Assembly (NCBI GenBank): GCA_030762175.1
Contig: CM060833.1
Location: 69,534,501 to 69,598,500 of the forward strand
Direction of reading: 5' to 3'
Origin: Metallyticus violacea
Taxonomy: Eukaryota; Arthropoda; Insecta; Mantodea; Metallyticidae
Length of the DNA stretch: 64,000 bases
The notes under the pieces were generated by a model, which was given only the letters and a program-made list of their open reading frames with translations, searched no databases and had not been told where the DNA came from. Shown here piece by piece: positions 10,940-23,078 of this stretch (positions are counted from its first letter, which is position 1; each line of letters opens with the position of its first letter). Both the position numbers and the translations under genes were made by a program.

Positions 10940-13900
10940 AGAAAGAAGAGAAACTCACAGAACAGACCGAACACTTCAACTAAAACGTGCTGAACTATTA
11001 TTTCTCAGGTTTAGGAGGGACAAAGTAGCTATTAAGGCTCTAAGGTTGAGTCTATCTACAATTAGTGTGATGTATTCATTTTTATTGATGAAATTAATTT
11101 TTTTCTTATTTGAACTAGTGCACTGTCCATGGCGTAGATAGCCAATCCCCAATAATACCGTCGAAGACTCGGCCTGCCTTGCGCGAGCATAATAGTGATT
11201 TTTAAGTAACTGTCAGCGAGGAGTGAAAGGGTCTTTCATGGAGTTTTCGTTATTGTAAATACTTATGTTTGCCACCTTCTGGGGTTGTGTAGAACCTAAT
11301 AGACATGCTGCAGACGAAATTAATTTAAAATATAGTACATATCTATTTTTTGTATTATGATAACATAGAATAATATAAATAATATCTTTTAACGTGATTA
11401 AAGGATAATATTTCTTATAGTTTCTAAAACTCACCCTTAAAATCCTTAATCGTATTTAAGTTTACGCGTACCGTACGATAGGTTAATAACTGTTCGTTTA
11501 TGATTTCTCTCCATTTCTACATAATTATTAATTGCATCGGAACGGCGCGGTATCTTACTAGGATTATAAGGTAAAATGTTTAGTGAGTGCTCAAGAATTC
11601 ATTTCAAGTGTGAGTGATGTAACTGTATAGATAAAAGAGAGGCGAGGTGAGCTTATATGCAACAAAATTTAAAGATGATCAATGGAATATGAACTTTTTT
11701 ATATTGTGGCATATTGGGATTAAAATATGTGGGGAAATATATTGTAGTGTTGAGTCAGCTAAGAACTGAAAGGACGGCTGGGAAAGATTAAGCAAAGTGG
11801 GGGTCTGCGCATGCGCAATATGAAGTAGAAGTGTTCTATTTAACGGATTTCTTGAGAGACTGCTGTGATATTGAGGACAGAAGATATGCGCCGTCTGTTC
11901 CCGTGGTAGACATCTTGGTTAGCCTCCATCATATATGTTATAGTTTATAAATATATCTTACACCTTGAATAATGTTTATGTTTTAAGTGTATACCCGATA
12001 TTTCTTTAATTTAATTCTATTTTATTAATGACGATGGGATTTATGTTGATTAGTGCTGCAGCTACGTCCCCAATCGAACCACTATTTCGTTAAATAAGTT
12101 ACAGATTGATATTTTAGGAGCGTGATATCAGGTGGTTGTGACTATTGTACGAAATTTAATTTAATTATCACTTATGTTATTGATAGTCACCATGTCATAC
12201 CATAATTTTCAACAGTAAAAATGTTATTACAGAGCCAGTTTCGTAGGTATTTTGCACAAATGAAAATTTCCCATGCTACACCAATATTTGTTAATGAAGA
12301 AAAAGTGCCCAATAATAACGCAGAGGCATTGAACATCCTATCACATGTTTGTGCGAGCTGGGCTTTCAGACTAAAAAAAGTAAAATATCAGAAACGTCAG
12401 ACTTCCCTCCGTTGAAAAGAAAATGTATATGTGTTTGTCTTCAATTCCACCATGAATTTAACCTTTCTGTACGCAATGACGAGCTCAAATTTCTCATTAA
12501 TAATTCAACATTTTAATGTAAGAAGTAAGCCAAAAATCTATGTTTATGATGTTTGTTTTATGTTTCTTTTTAAAATAAATAATGAATGAAATTATTTTAA
12601 TTACTTTTGCCAGCAATATCACTAAGTTTCGAATTTCGAGCACACCTATTGAGAACTACTGATCCAAAGGATAAATTGAACGACTCGCTTAATCATTCTA
12701 AAGTAAAAGTAATTGCACAGCGGCATGGCTTTAAAGCAGCATTTTCCAAACTTTTTCAATATACTGTACATTATAGTTGAAATTAAAATCCCGCAGCATT
12801 GTTCTTCAATCTAAAGGAAATACACACTATTCACCAATAAAACTGATACTATTTTAGGATAGAATAATTAGAAACAAGTTCAATGCAATTACTTTATAAT
12901 AAATAAGCAAATCAGTGACTGTTGCTTTTGCATGATAAATATGTCAGATCTTCAGTCAAATTATCCCATTGAGTACTATAATGTAACCTCAGCTTCTAGA
13001 GCTGTTTTCTCTCGGACCAAATTCTCACACCTAGTTTTGATGAAATTTGAAAGTTGATATAAAAGCGTCTTTTGAACACATTCCCCCTAAATTTGTCTCT
13101 TCAAATCTCAAAGTAGGGAAATCGTTTCTGCCATGCTATTAGAACACAAGTATGAAAGTAGGTGAAGCTCATTATGTTTTCAATGTCAGTACGTATATTA
13201 AAGTCACTCAGAAAATCATAGAAAACAAAAATTTCTGTATAATAATTTTATAGTTGAATGTTTGAACCCACTTATTCCTATTAAAATAGCCTTATGTATT
13301 ACTTTTTATCACTCCTGAAAAATTGTGACATATCCCACAATTTCTGTTTGCGTATTTGGAGTCAGAATCACTAAACTGGGTAAAATCTGTGAAAACATCC
13401 AGGTCAACAGAGAACAAATTTTCATATTTAGAGCAGAGCAATTAGTTGTTGAATCTTATATTTCAAGGACTTATAATAGCATATTATAATATTCGTTTAT
13501 AAGTTTATACTTTACTAAACGAGTAAATGTTTAAGCAATGAGCGCTATTTTTGTGTACCATAATTATAAAGGAAAATAAAATAAAATTAACATTAATGTC
13601 AATTCTTTATTGAATTAATCTGAAGTCAATGAATTCTTTTATTATAGTTATGACGTCATTGTACCGATGAAGATTTTTATTTCGTTTGTCCATTGTAACT
13701 GCTGTTAGGGAAGATGAATTTACCAGAAGAATTTTAGTTCAAGCTGAAAATGCTGAATTGTCACTAATACCAAGAAAATCTCATGACATCAGAAAAAAAA
13801 AAAACAACGACATATTCATTAATTAGATGAACAGTTTAAATTTTTAAGGTATTTCAGAAAGTTATACTTCATAACAGGCTACTATTATTAAATTCCGTTA

Positions 13901-14396
13901 ATTCATTTGGAAACTAATATTAACTTATTTATTTACCTTATTTTTAAATTTATAGTTAGGTCTAGGGATATTTGTTATTCATTCTGTAATTATTTATTCT
14001 GCAATGAAGATGAATTACACTGGCATATCGATCTGCAAAATATTTCTCATTTACTATATCTGATATGCCGACTTCAAAACTACAATCCGTTTTTTCCTAA
14101 TACGTACCAATTTTTTTTACATTTAGCAACTTTATCTACGTTGCTTTCAGTGTATTTCAGTGCATAGCTCTTGTTTGAAGCAAAGAAATACTACGAATTT
14201 CATTGTTTGACAACAGTGACACCAATCTAACATACAACAATCATTTTCTTATTTTCATTTCAATTCCTGGAAAGTTAGTTCATCTGTAGTTGTTTTTATT
14301 TTCAAATAATTTTTATCAGTGAAAGTTCATTTCACTTTTCACAGCTAACAGTATGTTCAGTGTATTCGAAATAATATTATTAAGTTCACTGCCTGA
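10940..14396. other. AT-rich DNA, no recognised gene
   Basis: No supported coding region, RNA or repeat copy is seen. The segment ttgagaactactg near 12650 and gcagcattttccaaac near 12738 vaguely resemble hAT ends but cannot be paired. Open frames up to 86 codons (for example 13907-14167) are Leu/Ile/Phe/Tyr-rich and show no motif. Confidence 0.4.
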
Positions 14397-14700
14397 TTAC
14401 AAATTGCGTCCATGTAGTTGTTTTTCATTTGTGAGAAGCAATAGAAGACAGAAGGTGCACAGGTCCATTATTGCGAGCATGTTGTCTGTTTTTAGCCATT
14501 TCATGAGAGGTGTATTGTGTTTGCAGTCTTTGCAGTTAATCAACGATCTTATCATTGGCCTTGATGTTAAGTTTCGTTTTTGACGTGGATGATAGTCCAA
14601 AACGTGGAGCATCAAGCCTTTCTTCCTGGTCTTTAAATTTTTGAGCCACTCAAAAACACCAGTTCTGGATAGAGTTTTGCCCCTGCATCATTTACAGTGT
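14397..14700 (-). pseudogene. mariner-type transposase relic, N-terminal part
   Basis: On the minus strand, starting near 14690, the frame reads GKTLSRTGVFEWLKNLK. This fits the helix-turn-helix region of mariner transposases, whose usual form is GKTLSRTQVFEWFKRFK. A shifted frame next to it gives RLDAPRFGLSSTSKTKLNIK, resembling the ED.PRSGRPSTSKT..NI linker. Several frameshifts and the absence of the catalytic domain show it is a fragment. No terminal repeats were found. Confidence 0.55.
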
Positions 14701-16313
14701 GTCGGTTGATTTGTTACAAAACCTGAGTGCTGCGCGCTGTTATAGGTTCTTAAAAATGACTACCTCTTGTCAACTGAGTCATTGCAAAAATGGCATGCGT
14801 ATCCAATATCATTCAAGATCAGATCACTCTACTACAACTTACGGATGTAACGGAATGAAATCACTCCTGTTACTTTTTGACATTTCGGAGTTCGTAGACT
14901 AAAAAATACAATTAAAATGCTCAAAAAGAAATGGGCGTTTGAAATACAATATAAAGGGGGCTTTCCAAAGAAGTTGATTAAAGCAGGTGAATATTTATTA
15001 TAAGGATGGAATATTATATCAGCAAAAACTATGAATTAAATAATAATTAAAGTGTCTGAAGAAAAAAGAAAACAAATTTATAATAAAATAGCAATATTAA
15101 ACATCACTTTTGGGCTGACCAAATCAAAATATCTAGTAATAAAAAACTAACCACAAAAAGCTACTTCTGTGATCCTGTTTACAACGTATTCCTTCATCTT
15201 CTGATTCCCAAATTCTACCTATGTTTGTCATTTACTGGCCAATTTCCATTCCACTTTTCCATAGCACTAGCCACCCCTTCACGCCATTGATTGCATAGGT
15301 CGACCTCTTCTTCTCTTTTCAGACGGATTTCAATTCATTCCCAATTTAGAGAACTTTCTTCCCCAATACTTGAATGTCCCATACTAAAGCAGCTATTTCC
15401 TTTGCGCAAACTTAATAACAACGAGATCATTGTTACCTTCATTATTTCTTTTATTCTCTTATATTGTTAGGGACGCTATTCAACCTAGAAATTTTCACTG
15501 AAATTCATTTCTACAACTCTCAATTTCTTCTTTATAGATTCAGAGATCTCCACACCTCAAAACTATATGCAAAAGTTTTTTATATTTTTAACTTTATTTG
15601 TAACATACTTACTTCAAATAATTGCTTTTAAAGCATCAATATATTTCTTTACCATCAATATCCTTTTCTTAATCTCTGCTTCATCCTTTCTAATTAATTA
15701 TTTTTTTCAGATATTGACATTCCAATTTAGTTATATGACATCATTTCCAATGAACAGATCTGTTGAATTTGAACCGAGATACACGTGGGTAGTTTTTTCA
15801 TATTAATTAATTATTGTATTTCTCTTTCAGTTTCCTTTCTTTATTTCTACATTATCCAGATCCTTTCCAAACAATCTGAAATATAGGAAATATTTTATTT
15901 CCTCTTGACATACTTCTAGGGGCTTATTTAAATATTACATTTTAAATAAAGAGGGAAATATTCTACAACCCTGCCCCAAACCTTTACTTACAAGAAAGTC
16001 TTTAAATAATCTTTTTCCACTTTTGTTTTTACCACCTAATTATTGTACAGTGACCTTATAGTTTGAGCTAGCAAATTCTTAACGTTTCTAGCACCTAAAA
16101 TAATATCTTCACTGGCACACTATGTAAGCCTTTTTCACATCAATGAATGCTAAATGTGGATCATTGCCAACATGTTTCTTCTTTTCTATTATTCTATTAT
16201 TGGAAAAGAAAGAATAAATTATATGCGGAAGATTTACCCGCACAGAATCCACTTTCTTCTTCAATATTCCATGTTAATTTTCAATTTTTTTCTTGCAAAA
16301 TATGACTTGAGAG

Positions 16314-16349
<36 letters not shown>

Positions 16350-16436
16350 TTTAAAAATTTAAAACTGCAATATTACAACAGTTATCAGAATCACTGTATA
16401 TTAATGAGATGATATCCACCATTCCTCTGGTACCTC
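14701..16436. other. AT-rich DNA, no recognised gene
   Basis: Only short chance frames are seen. A short (TA)n tract lies at 16316-16344. The last 12 bases before the LINE tail form its target-site duplication. Confidence 0.4.
16316..16344. repeat. (TA)n microsatellite
   Basis: About 14 TA units are present, with no sign of function. Confidence 0.95.
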
Positions 16437-16448
16437 TCCCTCAATAAG

Positions 16449-16711
16449 AAGTGATTTTAGCACGTTTGAGAATTGGGCATTGCCGTTTTAGTCACCGTCA
16501 CCTTTTTAATGGTCAACCGGCTTCAGCTTGCCCTCATTGTGACCACCCCTTTACAGTGCGTCACATTTTACTTGAATGCTATCATCTAGCAGCTTTTAGA
16601 CTTTCCCTAGGTTTGTCCTCCTCTATGGAGGAGTTACTTGCAGATGATGTGGTTGCTGTCGAGAGAGTGCTCAGATTTATTCGTGTGTGTGGTTTTTGGA
16701 GCAAAGTGTGA
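16449..16711 (+). pseudogene. LINE ORF2 C-terminus (zinc-knuckle tail)
   Basis: About 85 codons remain open and end at a TGA at 16709-16711. The translation includes LARLRIGHCRFSHRHLF, then CPHCDHPFTVRHILLEC. This is a CxxC...HxxxxC motif following an 'RLRIGH...H' block, the arrangement at the C-terminus of LINE ORF2 proteins just after the RNase H domain. The frame has no own start because the element is 5'-truncated. Lack of stops suggests a fairly young insertion. Confidence 0.85.
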
Positions 16712-16753
16712 GGTTTTACTTTTTTATTCATGACGGCATTTTTAATCTATCTT

Positions 16754-17205
16754 AGGACTGTTGAGTTTTCAGTTCTTACTGATGCGTTTTAGTACCAGTC
16801 TTTTGTTTGTTGTTGACCATTTTACCCTTGTTATTTGTTTTGGGTTTTATTGTAACAATTTTATACCATTTTAAGACTGCTCTGTTTTCAGCTGTCGAGG
16901 CTGTGTCTTTTGTTTGTTGTTAACCATATTGCTCTTGTTATTAGTTTTTGGGGTTTTGATGATACATTCTTACACCTTTTAAGGGCTGTTGTATTTTCAG
17001 CTCTTGCTGATTTTTTATAGCCAGTATTTTGTTAATTATTACAGTTTTACCCTTGTTATTTGTTTTGGGGTTTTTCATTATTACAATTATTGAACATTAT
17101 AAGACTGTTGTGTTATCAGCTCTAGGTACTGTGTTTTAGTACCAGTCCAGTTTGTTGTTGACTATATTACGCTTGTTCCTTGTTATGGGGTTTTATTATA
17201 TTGCC
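16754..17205 (+). repeat. four imperfect ~110-120 bp tandem repeats in LINE 3' UTR
   Basis: Units begin at 16754, 16873, 16981 and 17101. Each starts agg/aagactgttg-ttttcag and later contains ttgttgttgac..attttacccttgttatttgttttggggtttt. Spacings are 119, 108 and 120 bp. They lie wholly between the ORF2 stop and the conserved 3' end of the LINE, so they belong to the element. Confidence 0.8.
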
Positions 17206-17357
17206 CAAAGTGCTAATTTTGCTTATTTCAAACACTGATGTTGTGTGTATTATTTATTTCTTTAATGTTGGCGCAGTTTTTAGTGTGTTTGGGCGCTAAT
17301 GACCCTAGCTGTTTTGTGCCCCTTAAACTATAATCATAATCATCATCCCTCAGTAAG

Positions 17358-18086
17358 GCATCTATTAAAATATCTTTTAGCCTGAAACAATTATTCATTA
17401 TCTGATTTTATTAGTTCTGGTGCAACCTCCTTCTACATTAAATATATGCAATTTCAAAATTTCCTAAAAATGCGAGTTTTTAAGATAAATAATAATTTAG
17501 GACTAAATTATTATAAAAGAAAAATCAGAATAGATTACAGTATTTAAATTCTTATGCTAAAATATATTACTGAACAAAAACATTTCAGTATATTTGCGGA
17601 CCATTAAAGAACAATAGGTGCAGAAACAAGTAATTACACATAATTAAACTTGATAAATATATAAAATTACCCGCTCAATGGCTAACGAAGAAAGAATCAG
17701 ATTTCTAAGATATGTAGAGAGTTATAATTTTTTAATAAACAAAATGTTGAAATATAGAACAACCAAAGTTCAATCTCATTTCAAAACTTGCTAGTATGAA
17801 TATTAAATGTCAGTTTTAAACACATTTAACGATATTGAGGGGAAGTTTGTTATTTAATTGCTGTTATTTAATTTCCGACGGAATAAAAATAATGTTGGTT
17901 GATTGTAAGATGAAAACAGAATTTCTTTTTGGTAATAATAATATTGCAGTGTATTTCGGAACTCGTAACAAACCCGTTTATATTCTGTGTTTTCTTATTT
18001 GGTATACACAAGGTTGAAACAATTTATTACCAAACTATTACATTAAATGATATATATCTTTTGTAGTATTGTTCTGTCCAAATTCA

Positions 18087-18124
<38 letters not shown>

Positions 18125-20196
18125 CAACAAACCTAGATTGCTAGGTTGCTAGATAAGCAGAAAGCATAAGTTGTGATGATAATTGATTCCTATTTGAATG
18201 TTTAGTGCAAAGTAAAACTGCTGTTTGAAATTTGAAATTGGGGGTGACTGAAAGTGAGTGGGTGAAAACTAAAATGTAATCAACAATGATTTTAAACTTT
18301 CTTCAATATCTAAATAGATGTGTTTTTTGTTTCGATTCAATTAAATTAATAGGTAGTAGTTCAGACTGATAACTTTTGAAATGTAATAGCTGTATAATAA
18401 AAGATGTGTGAGCGAGTAGGCTAAATTGTCAAAAATAAGTCAACTAGTTGACGAGAAAGAATCCATAATTATATCGGACTACTAATCTGCCCGAAGATGA
18501 ACTTTTGAAGAAGAAACGCAGATAAACCCATTCGCTGCAGAAGATGGTAATAGTGATAAAATAGCAATTATGTACAGATTGAGTTAAATGATACGATACA
18601 CATAACTATACTCGCATGTGGCTGGGATAGAAAAGACCACTATCGAGTCACAGTGCATTAACAAAGGGACGCAGAATCGATACACATTAGCGGTACTTTG
18701 TAAATGTATTTTTTGTGTTCAGTCAAAAATAATTAAGCGATAGCCTCGAAAATATGACAAGGCATCAAACTGTGATTTATCATCCATTTAAGAAGCTAGC
18801 TAATGTTAGTTGAAATGTTGTGTTATTAATAACATCCCTTTACATTTCTCATTGTTTTTACCCTTTCAACAAAATATCTTACATTACTCTTTGAGCGTCC
18901 CCTTCCCTGGTATTCTAATTTTTATTTGCACCACAGTAAATAAGTACGCTTTATCCGAGCAGACTTAAAATCCTATATTAATGTACTGTTCCCTAAACAG
19001 CGCTCGAATGATTCTCACATAGTTGCGGAGTGACAGGATTAAATCCCATGAAAATCAATTAGAAATGTGATGGTCATAAAATACAGCTTTGTGGAATTTA
19101 CTAGTACCAAGTAATTTCCCATATTGACAAGAGATAAGGACGAACGTGTTTATATGTTGAACTCTGAACGCGCAGTGGTAGATTAGCTGGCAGCGTGTTG
19201 TTAAGTTGGATTAATGCACGGTATCAAAACAGTGCCAGACCTCGGTGTGTTCTGTCATAACACAATGTTCTCATTTGAGTGAGTGCGCATGAACTCTCAG
19301 TCGCTTTGTCATATGGCTATTAAATACGCTGCATTTCATACCCCAAAACTACTTATTTTGTATTCATATATAAATTCTGGACACATGCTTTAAACTTTTT
19401 GTATCTTGTTGCTTCTGTGAAAAAATGTAGCGTAAAAGATAGTGGACATAAACCTACATTCTAGATATTGTATTGCTCCGTAGATACAAACATTTTCAGA
19501 AATGCATTTTCCTATCAGGCTTCAAGCTTAAACTAGGACTGGAAGGAAAACTCTTTGGATATTAATGAACATTAAGAAATATCAACGAGTTTCACCAACT
19601 GGATCATGTCCAAATGTAAAACTTGTGTCATCAGCAACCGCGCGACAACCTGCAGCAACCCGATCTTTAACCTTGATTTTAAAATACTCAATTCAATTGT
19701 GCTTCAAAACTGTTGTGTACTTGTTAAACTGTACATTTTGTCCAATTTATTATATTGATTTATTTTCTACTGTAGTTTCTCCTCAGGTGAATAATCATAG
19801 GCGGTCTGTTAAAGCCAAATCTCAGCTACCGGTTGCTTACACTTTTCTTATTTCATAATGTTTCTTTTGACGATTGTTTTTTTACTAACTTTAATTGACG
19901 ATTTATCTCCTTTGGCTTCTGAAAGCACTCTTAGAGACAAGCAGATGGCTGATAGTTTTCCCTGAAGCACATTTCACTTTTCTCATCTTATCTCTATAGC
20001 TTTCTAATGTCTTTATTTCGCATCACTTGTTTATTATTGACATAACTTTTATTATATTTGTTGGTGTTTCTTCCTCTTTATAAGTGTACAAGTATTACAT
20101 TCTAAAATATTTGGTTTTTCAAAGTTTTCTATCTTGTCACTTCTTGTTTTGTATGGTCCAGTTGGTATTAGTTTCTGCCTACTTTGGTATTTTCTC
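17358..20196. other. AT-rich DNA, no recognised gene
   Basis: No coding or RNA gene is recognised. It contains an (AAT)n/(AAC)n tract at 18087-18130. Open frames of 60-97 codons at 17835 and 19565 have no motif and no codon bias beyond the AT content. Confidence 0.4.
18087..18130. repeat. (AAT)n/(AAC)n microsatellite
   Basis: About eleven AAT units are followed by three AAC units. Confidence 0.95.
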
Positions 20197-20206
20197 AATG
20201 GTCTAT

Positions 20207-20467
20207 ACCACCACGGGTGGCCGAAATCGTTAAAGCTCAAACTCGTGAACGGGAGATCTGAGATTTAATTCCCACCAGAACAATTCTTTCTGACTGAGGT
20301 TTTCCCAGGTTTTTCTCAGTCCTCATAAACGACAATGGCTAGGGAGGTACCCTAAACAGGCCTGAAACCCTTCCTTCCTTAAAAAAATTCGTTTCCTAGT
20401 TTAGTAATTCACCTCATATATCACCAGTGTCCACAGCCTGTGATGCCTCAGAAGTTAAACACTGTTC
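20207..20467 (+). repeat. SINE family A (copy 1)
   Basis: The tRNA-like head reads accaccacgggtggccgaaa with A-box-like sequence and a weakened B box (gagatttaattcccacc). The body has gaggttttcccaggttttt, ggaggtaccctaaacaggcc, ccttccttaaaa, and the end gatgcctcagaagttaaacac. It matches the minus-strand copies at 44621 and 48067. Flanks aatggtctat (20197-20206) and aacggtctac (20468-20477) match at 8 of 10 bases, so a TSD is likely. Confidence 0.78.
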
Positions 20468-20882
20468 AACGGTCTACTTGATTAATGCTTCTTCTTGAAA
20501 AACGGTACCGTCTCAAAATATATAACGATTTAGTGTTTTTATTAGTTTGTGTTTCCTTTTAAAAGTGCTGAAAAATCTGTTCATTGTGTTACTACCCCCT
20601 ATATAATTAGCGTTTAAACTAGAAGTCAAAAGTCAAAAGTAGTACAATAGTAGTTGAGTTACCTCTCTTACAGAAAACCTTAGCGAGGTCTTCGGGATAT
20701 ATAGCATCAAATTAGAGAGGCTTCTAGTTTCGTACTTGAAGGGTACGGTAGTTCAGTTAGTTTGGGCGTAGGCACGGAAGGTCGAAATCTGTATTTTGAA
20801 TCCCGACCTTGATCCAAATTTTTCAACTCTGATTCTTCCTATCCAATATAGGATAAACAAGTTTAACATAATTTTGGCCATC

Positions 20883-20885
<3 letters not shown>

Positions 20886-20947
<62 letters not shown>
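20886..20947. repeat. (AG)n microsatellite
   Basis: About 31 AG units are present; the Ser-Leu open frame read across them is an artefact. Confidence 0.97.
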
Positions 20948-20949
<2 letters not shown>

Positions 20950-21757
20950 AAAATGACAAAAAATGACAAAAATAAAAATAATTTATTTTATGTATACTAA
21001 ATTGGTTTATTGAGTGACAGCTATGCATTCTCACTATAATGGGGCGTAGATCAGAGTGGCGCAAAACAGATGTCGGCCACTAAGATATTGCCAGATGCTA
21101 ATAAAAACTGTAATTGTTTTTGTGTTGTAAATGAGTGTTTTTCCGCAGTGATCACACCTTAATTTCTTAAGTCTTTGTTTGGTTTACAATGGTTATAAAT
21201 CATATTTTTTTTTGTTTTTAATATATCAAACAGTATTTTAACGGGAAATTAAATTGTTTGTTGCACAGGACAGGTAGTTCATTATAAAGGAATAGCTTAA
21301 GTTGTTTTAATTATTGCCGAGACGAACGATTAAATACTAAATCTTTGCTTCATAGTAATTATTAAACTAGATGCATTACATAAAATATTTATGATAATCT
21401 AATTATTTCATTTTAATGTAATTTGTAACTAGCTTTAACGACTGATGATGAAAAACTGTATAAAATTACTAAATGCTTGCACATAAACGCATACTAAAAT
21501 TTCTACAAATATTTATAATCTTTAGTTCTGCATTTTAAAGAGATTGATAATTTACAATTTTCATTCAATTTTCAGATGGATTACAAAATTAGCTAGGAAT
21601 GTGTTCCCAAGTAAGAAAGAAGATATCCCAGGCAGTGTTCTTGGATTTCTATTGCTCAGTCCAAGAACTATTCTGACGATCTACCTGAAGATGGTGAGTT
21701 AAGGTAACTAACTCTGATAAAATTTATATTTCAAAATATTGCATTTTATTTCGTGAA

Positions 21758-21798
<41 letters not shown>
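21758..21798. repeat. (ATG)n microsatellite
   Basis: About fourteen ATG units read as a poly-His tail in a minus-strand frame, which is not a gene. Confidence 0.96.
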
Positions 21799-22071
21799 AA
21801 AAATAACAACATGCGTTCCCAAGGCGGATCCCTAAGTTGTGGAGGTTCCTATACTTCATTGTATTCCTGTGTATCAGAAACTGATATTTGGACTCATTAT
21901 TAGTACAAGGATGAATAAAATATATTGGAATTTTGATTTTAATACTTGTGAGTGGTACGAAGCTAGACAGACCTTTTGGGGTTTCAGGAGGGGGGACTGG
22001 CTTTGCACAGACGTTTCCTTTGTCAGTAGTACCATGCCCGAGCAAGAGGTATACTTGTCGATTTCGCAATG

Positions 22072-22890
22072 TATTATTATGTTATTGGCGCAAGAGGGCT
22101 TAAAACGCCAATATTTTGTTCATATTAAGAATTCAGTTTGGGGTAAGACGCTGTCTGAGACACACGTGCATGACTGACACAAAAGTTTTACAAATGGATG
22201 GTAAACTGTGAAAAATAAAAATCGCCAACGTTGACCTCGGGCGAGTTTAACGAAAACAAACTTCAAGCCTTTCGGGACCTCATTGAGCGCTTGCTTGACA
22301 TTTCTGAAATCGCTTATGAGGTTGGGATGAGTTATGGAAGTGGTCAATCCATTATTGCAGGTTACATGAATAACCGAAAAGTCTCGGCAAAGTGGGTTTC
22401 TCCACTTCACAGTGAGGATCAAAAGGCTGCTCGTGTGGGAGCGTGTTAGTGGCAATACCAGCCAACAAAATAATAATACAGTGAATTAAAACCAATATAT
22501 TTGTAATTTTTTATTTAACAACTCATATAAAAAGGTACAAAAGAGAAAAGCTTCTGCATCGAATCGTAACTTGCGATAAACCTTGGGTACACCTGAGACG
22601 ATGCAAGCGAGCATGGAACGGAGGAAAAGAGACAGAATACCATCCTTCAAAGCTAAAACTCGCCCGTCAGTTGGGAAGGTTCTATGGACAGCATTGAAAC
22701 ACTTTTCTTATAGTTCAAACTAAACGTCTTACGATTGCCGCATGTTTGAATTGTTAAAATAAGCATTGGGATATTGGCTATTCACCAGTGATGGTGAAAA
22801 ACCATTCGTGCGCAACTGGCTAGAAACCAAACCTCACTTAAGAAAGTTCCTGTGTTGTTAATTTGAGAAATTGTGTTGAAAAGTGGATAT
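22072..22890 (+). pseudogene. mariner-type transposase relic
   Basis: Blocks appear in the order expected for a mariner transposase. VWGKTLSETHVHD near 22140 is the N-terminal HTH region. NENKLQAFRDLIERLLD and EVGMSYGSGQSI at 22246-22352 form the second HTH. NRKVSAKWVSPLHSEDQK follows. After about 80 bp of unrelated AT-rich sequence comes LLHRIVTCDKPWVHL at 22550-22594, the 'RIVTGDETWVH' block containing the first catalytic D. KRASMERRKRD and SVGKVLWTALKHF follow. Stops, frameshifts and the missing second catalytic block make it inactive. Terminal inverted repeats could not be located. Confidence 0.8.
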
Positions 22891-23039
22891 ATTTTATCTT
22901 ACTTAATTTGTTTCCATAGTTAAAATAATCGTTTTATATTTGATTCACTTCATTATGCTTAATTTTTAATACTCAATTCTACAGTTCTTATTTTGCATTT
23001 GAAATGTCGTTTTACATTTAGCTGGTATAATAAAACCCA

Positions 23040-23078
<39 letters not shown>

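Larger units (their letters stand above)
16449..17345 (+). mobile_element. 5'-truncated LINE (I/Jockey-like) 3' end
   Basis: The element starts inside the C-terminal end of an ORF2 and runs through its 3' UTR to a short tail aatcataatcatcat. The TSD is tccctcaataag at 16437-16448 and tccctcagtaag at 17346-17357 (11 of 12 bases). The last part, gggcgctaatgaccctag..gttttgtgcccctta, is the type of 3' end that I/Jockey-group LINEs of insects carry before TCA-rich tails. Truncation at the 5' side is the usual result of target-primed reverse transcription. Confidence 0.85.
20478..22071. other. AT-rich DNA with microsatellites
   Basis: A tRNA-like scrap may lie near 20745-20815 (ggtagttcagttag ... 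ttttgaatcccgacc) but it lacks a supporting second copy. The rest has no recognised gene. An AG tract and an ATG tract are listed separately. Confidence 0.4.

Noticed and set aside
12640..12760. Two further hAT-end-like motifs (ttgagaactactg, gcagcattttccaaac)
   Set aside because: Weak matches without a partner end or TSD.
21746..22069. 107-codon minus-strand frame with a poly-His end
   Set aside because: The poly-His is the ATG repeat; the remainder lies opposite and just upstream of the mariner relic and has no motif.
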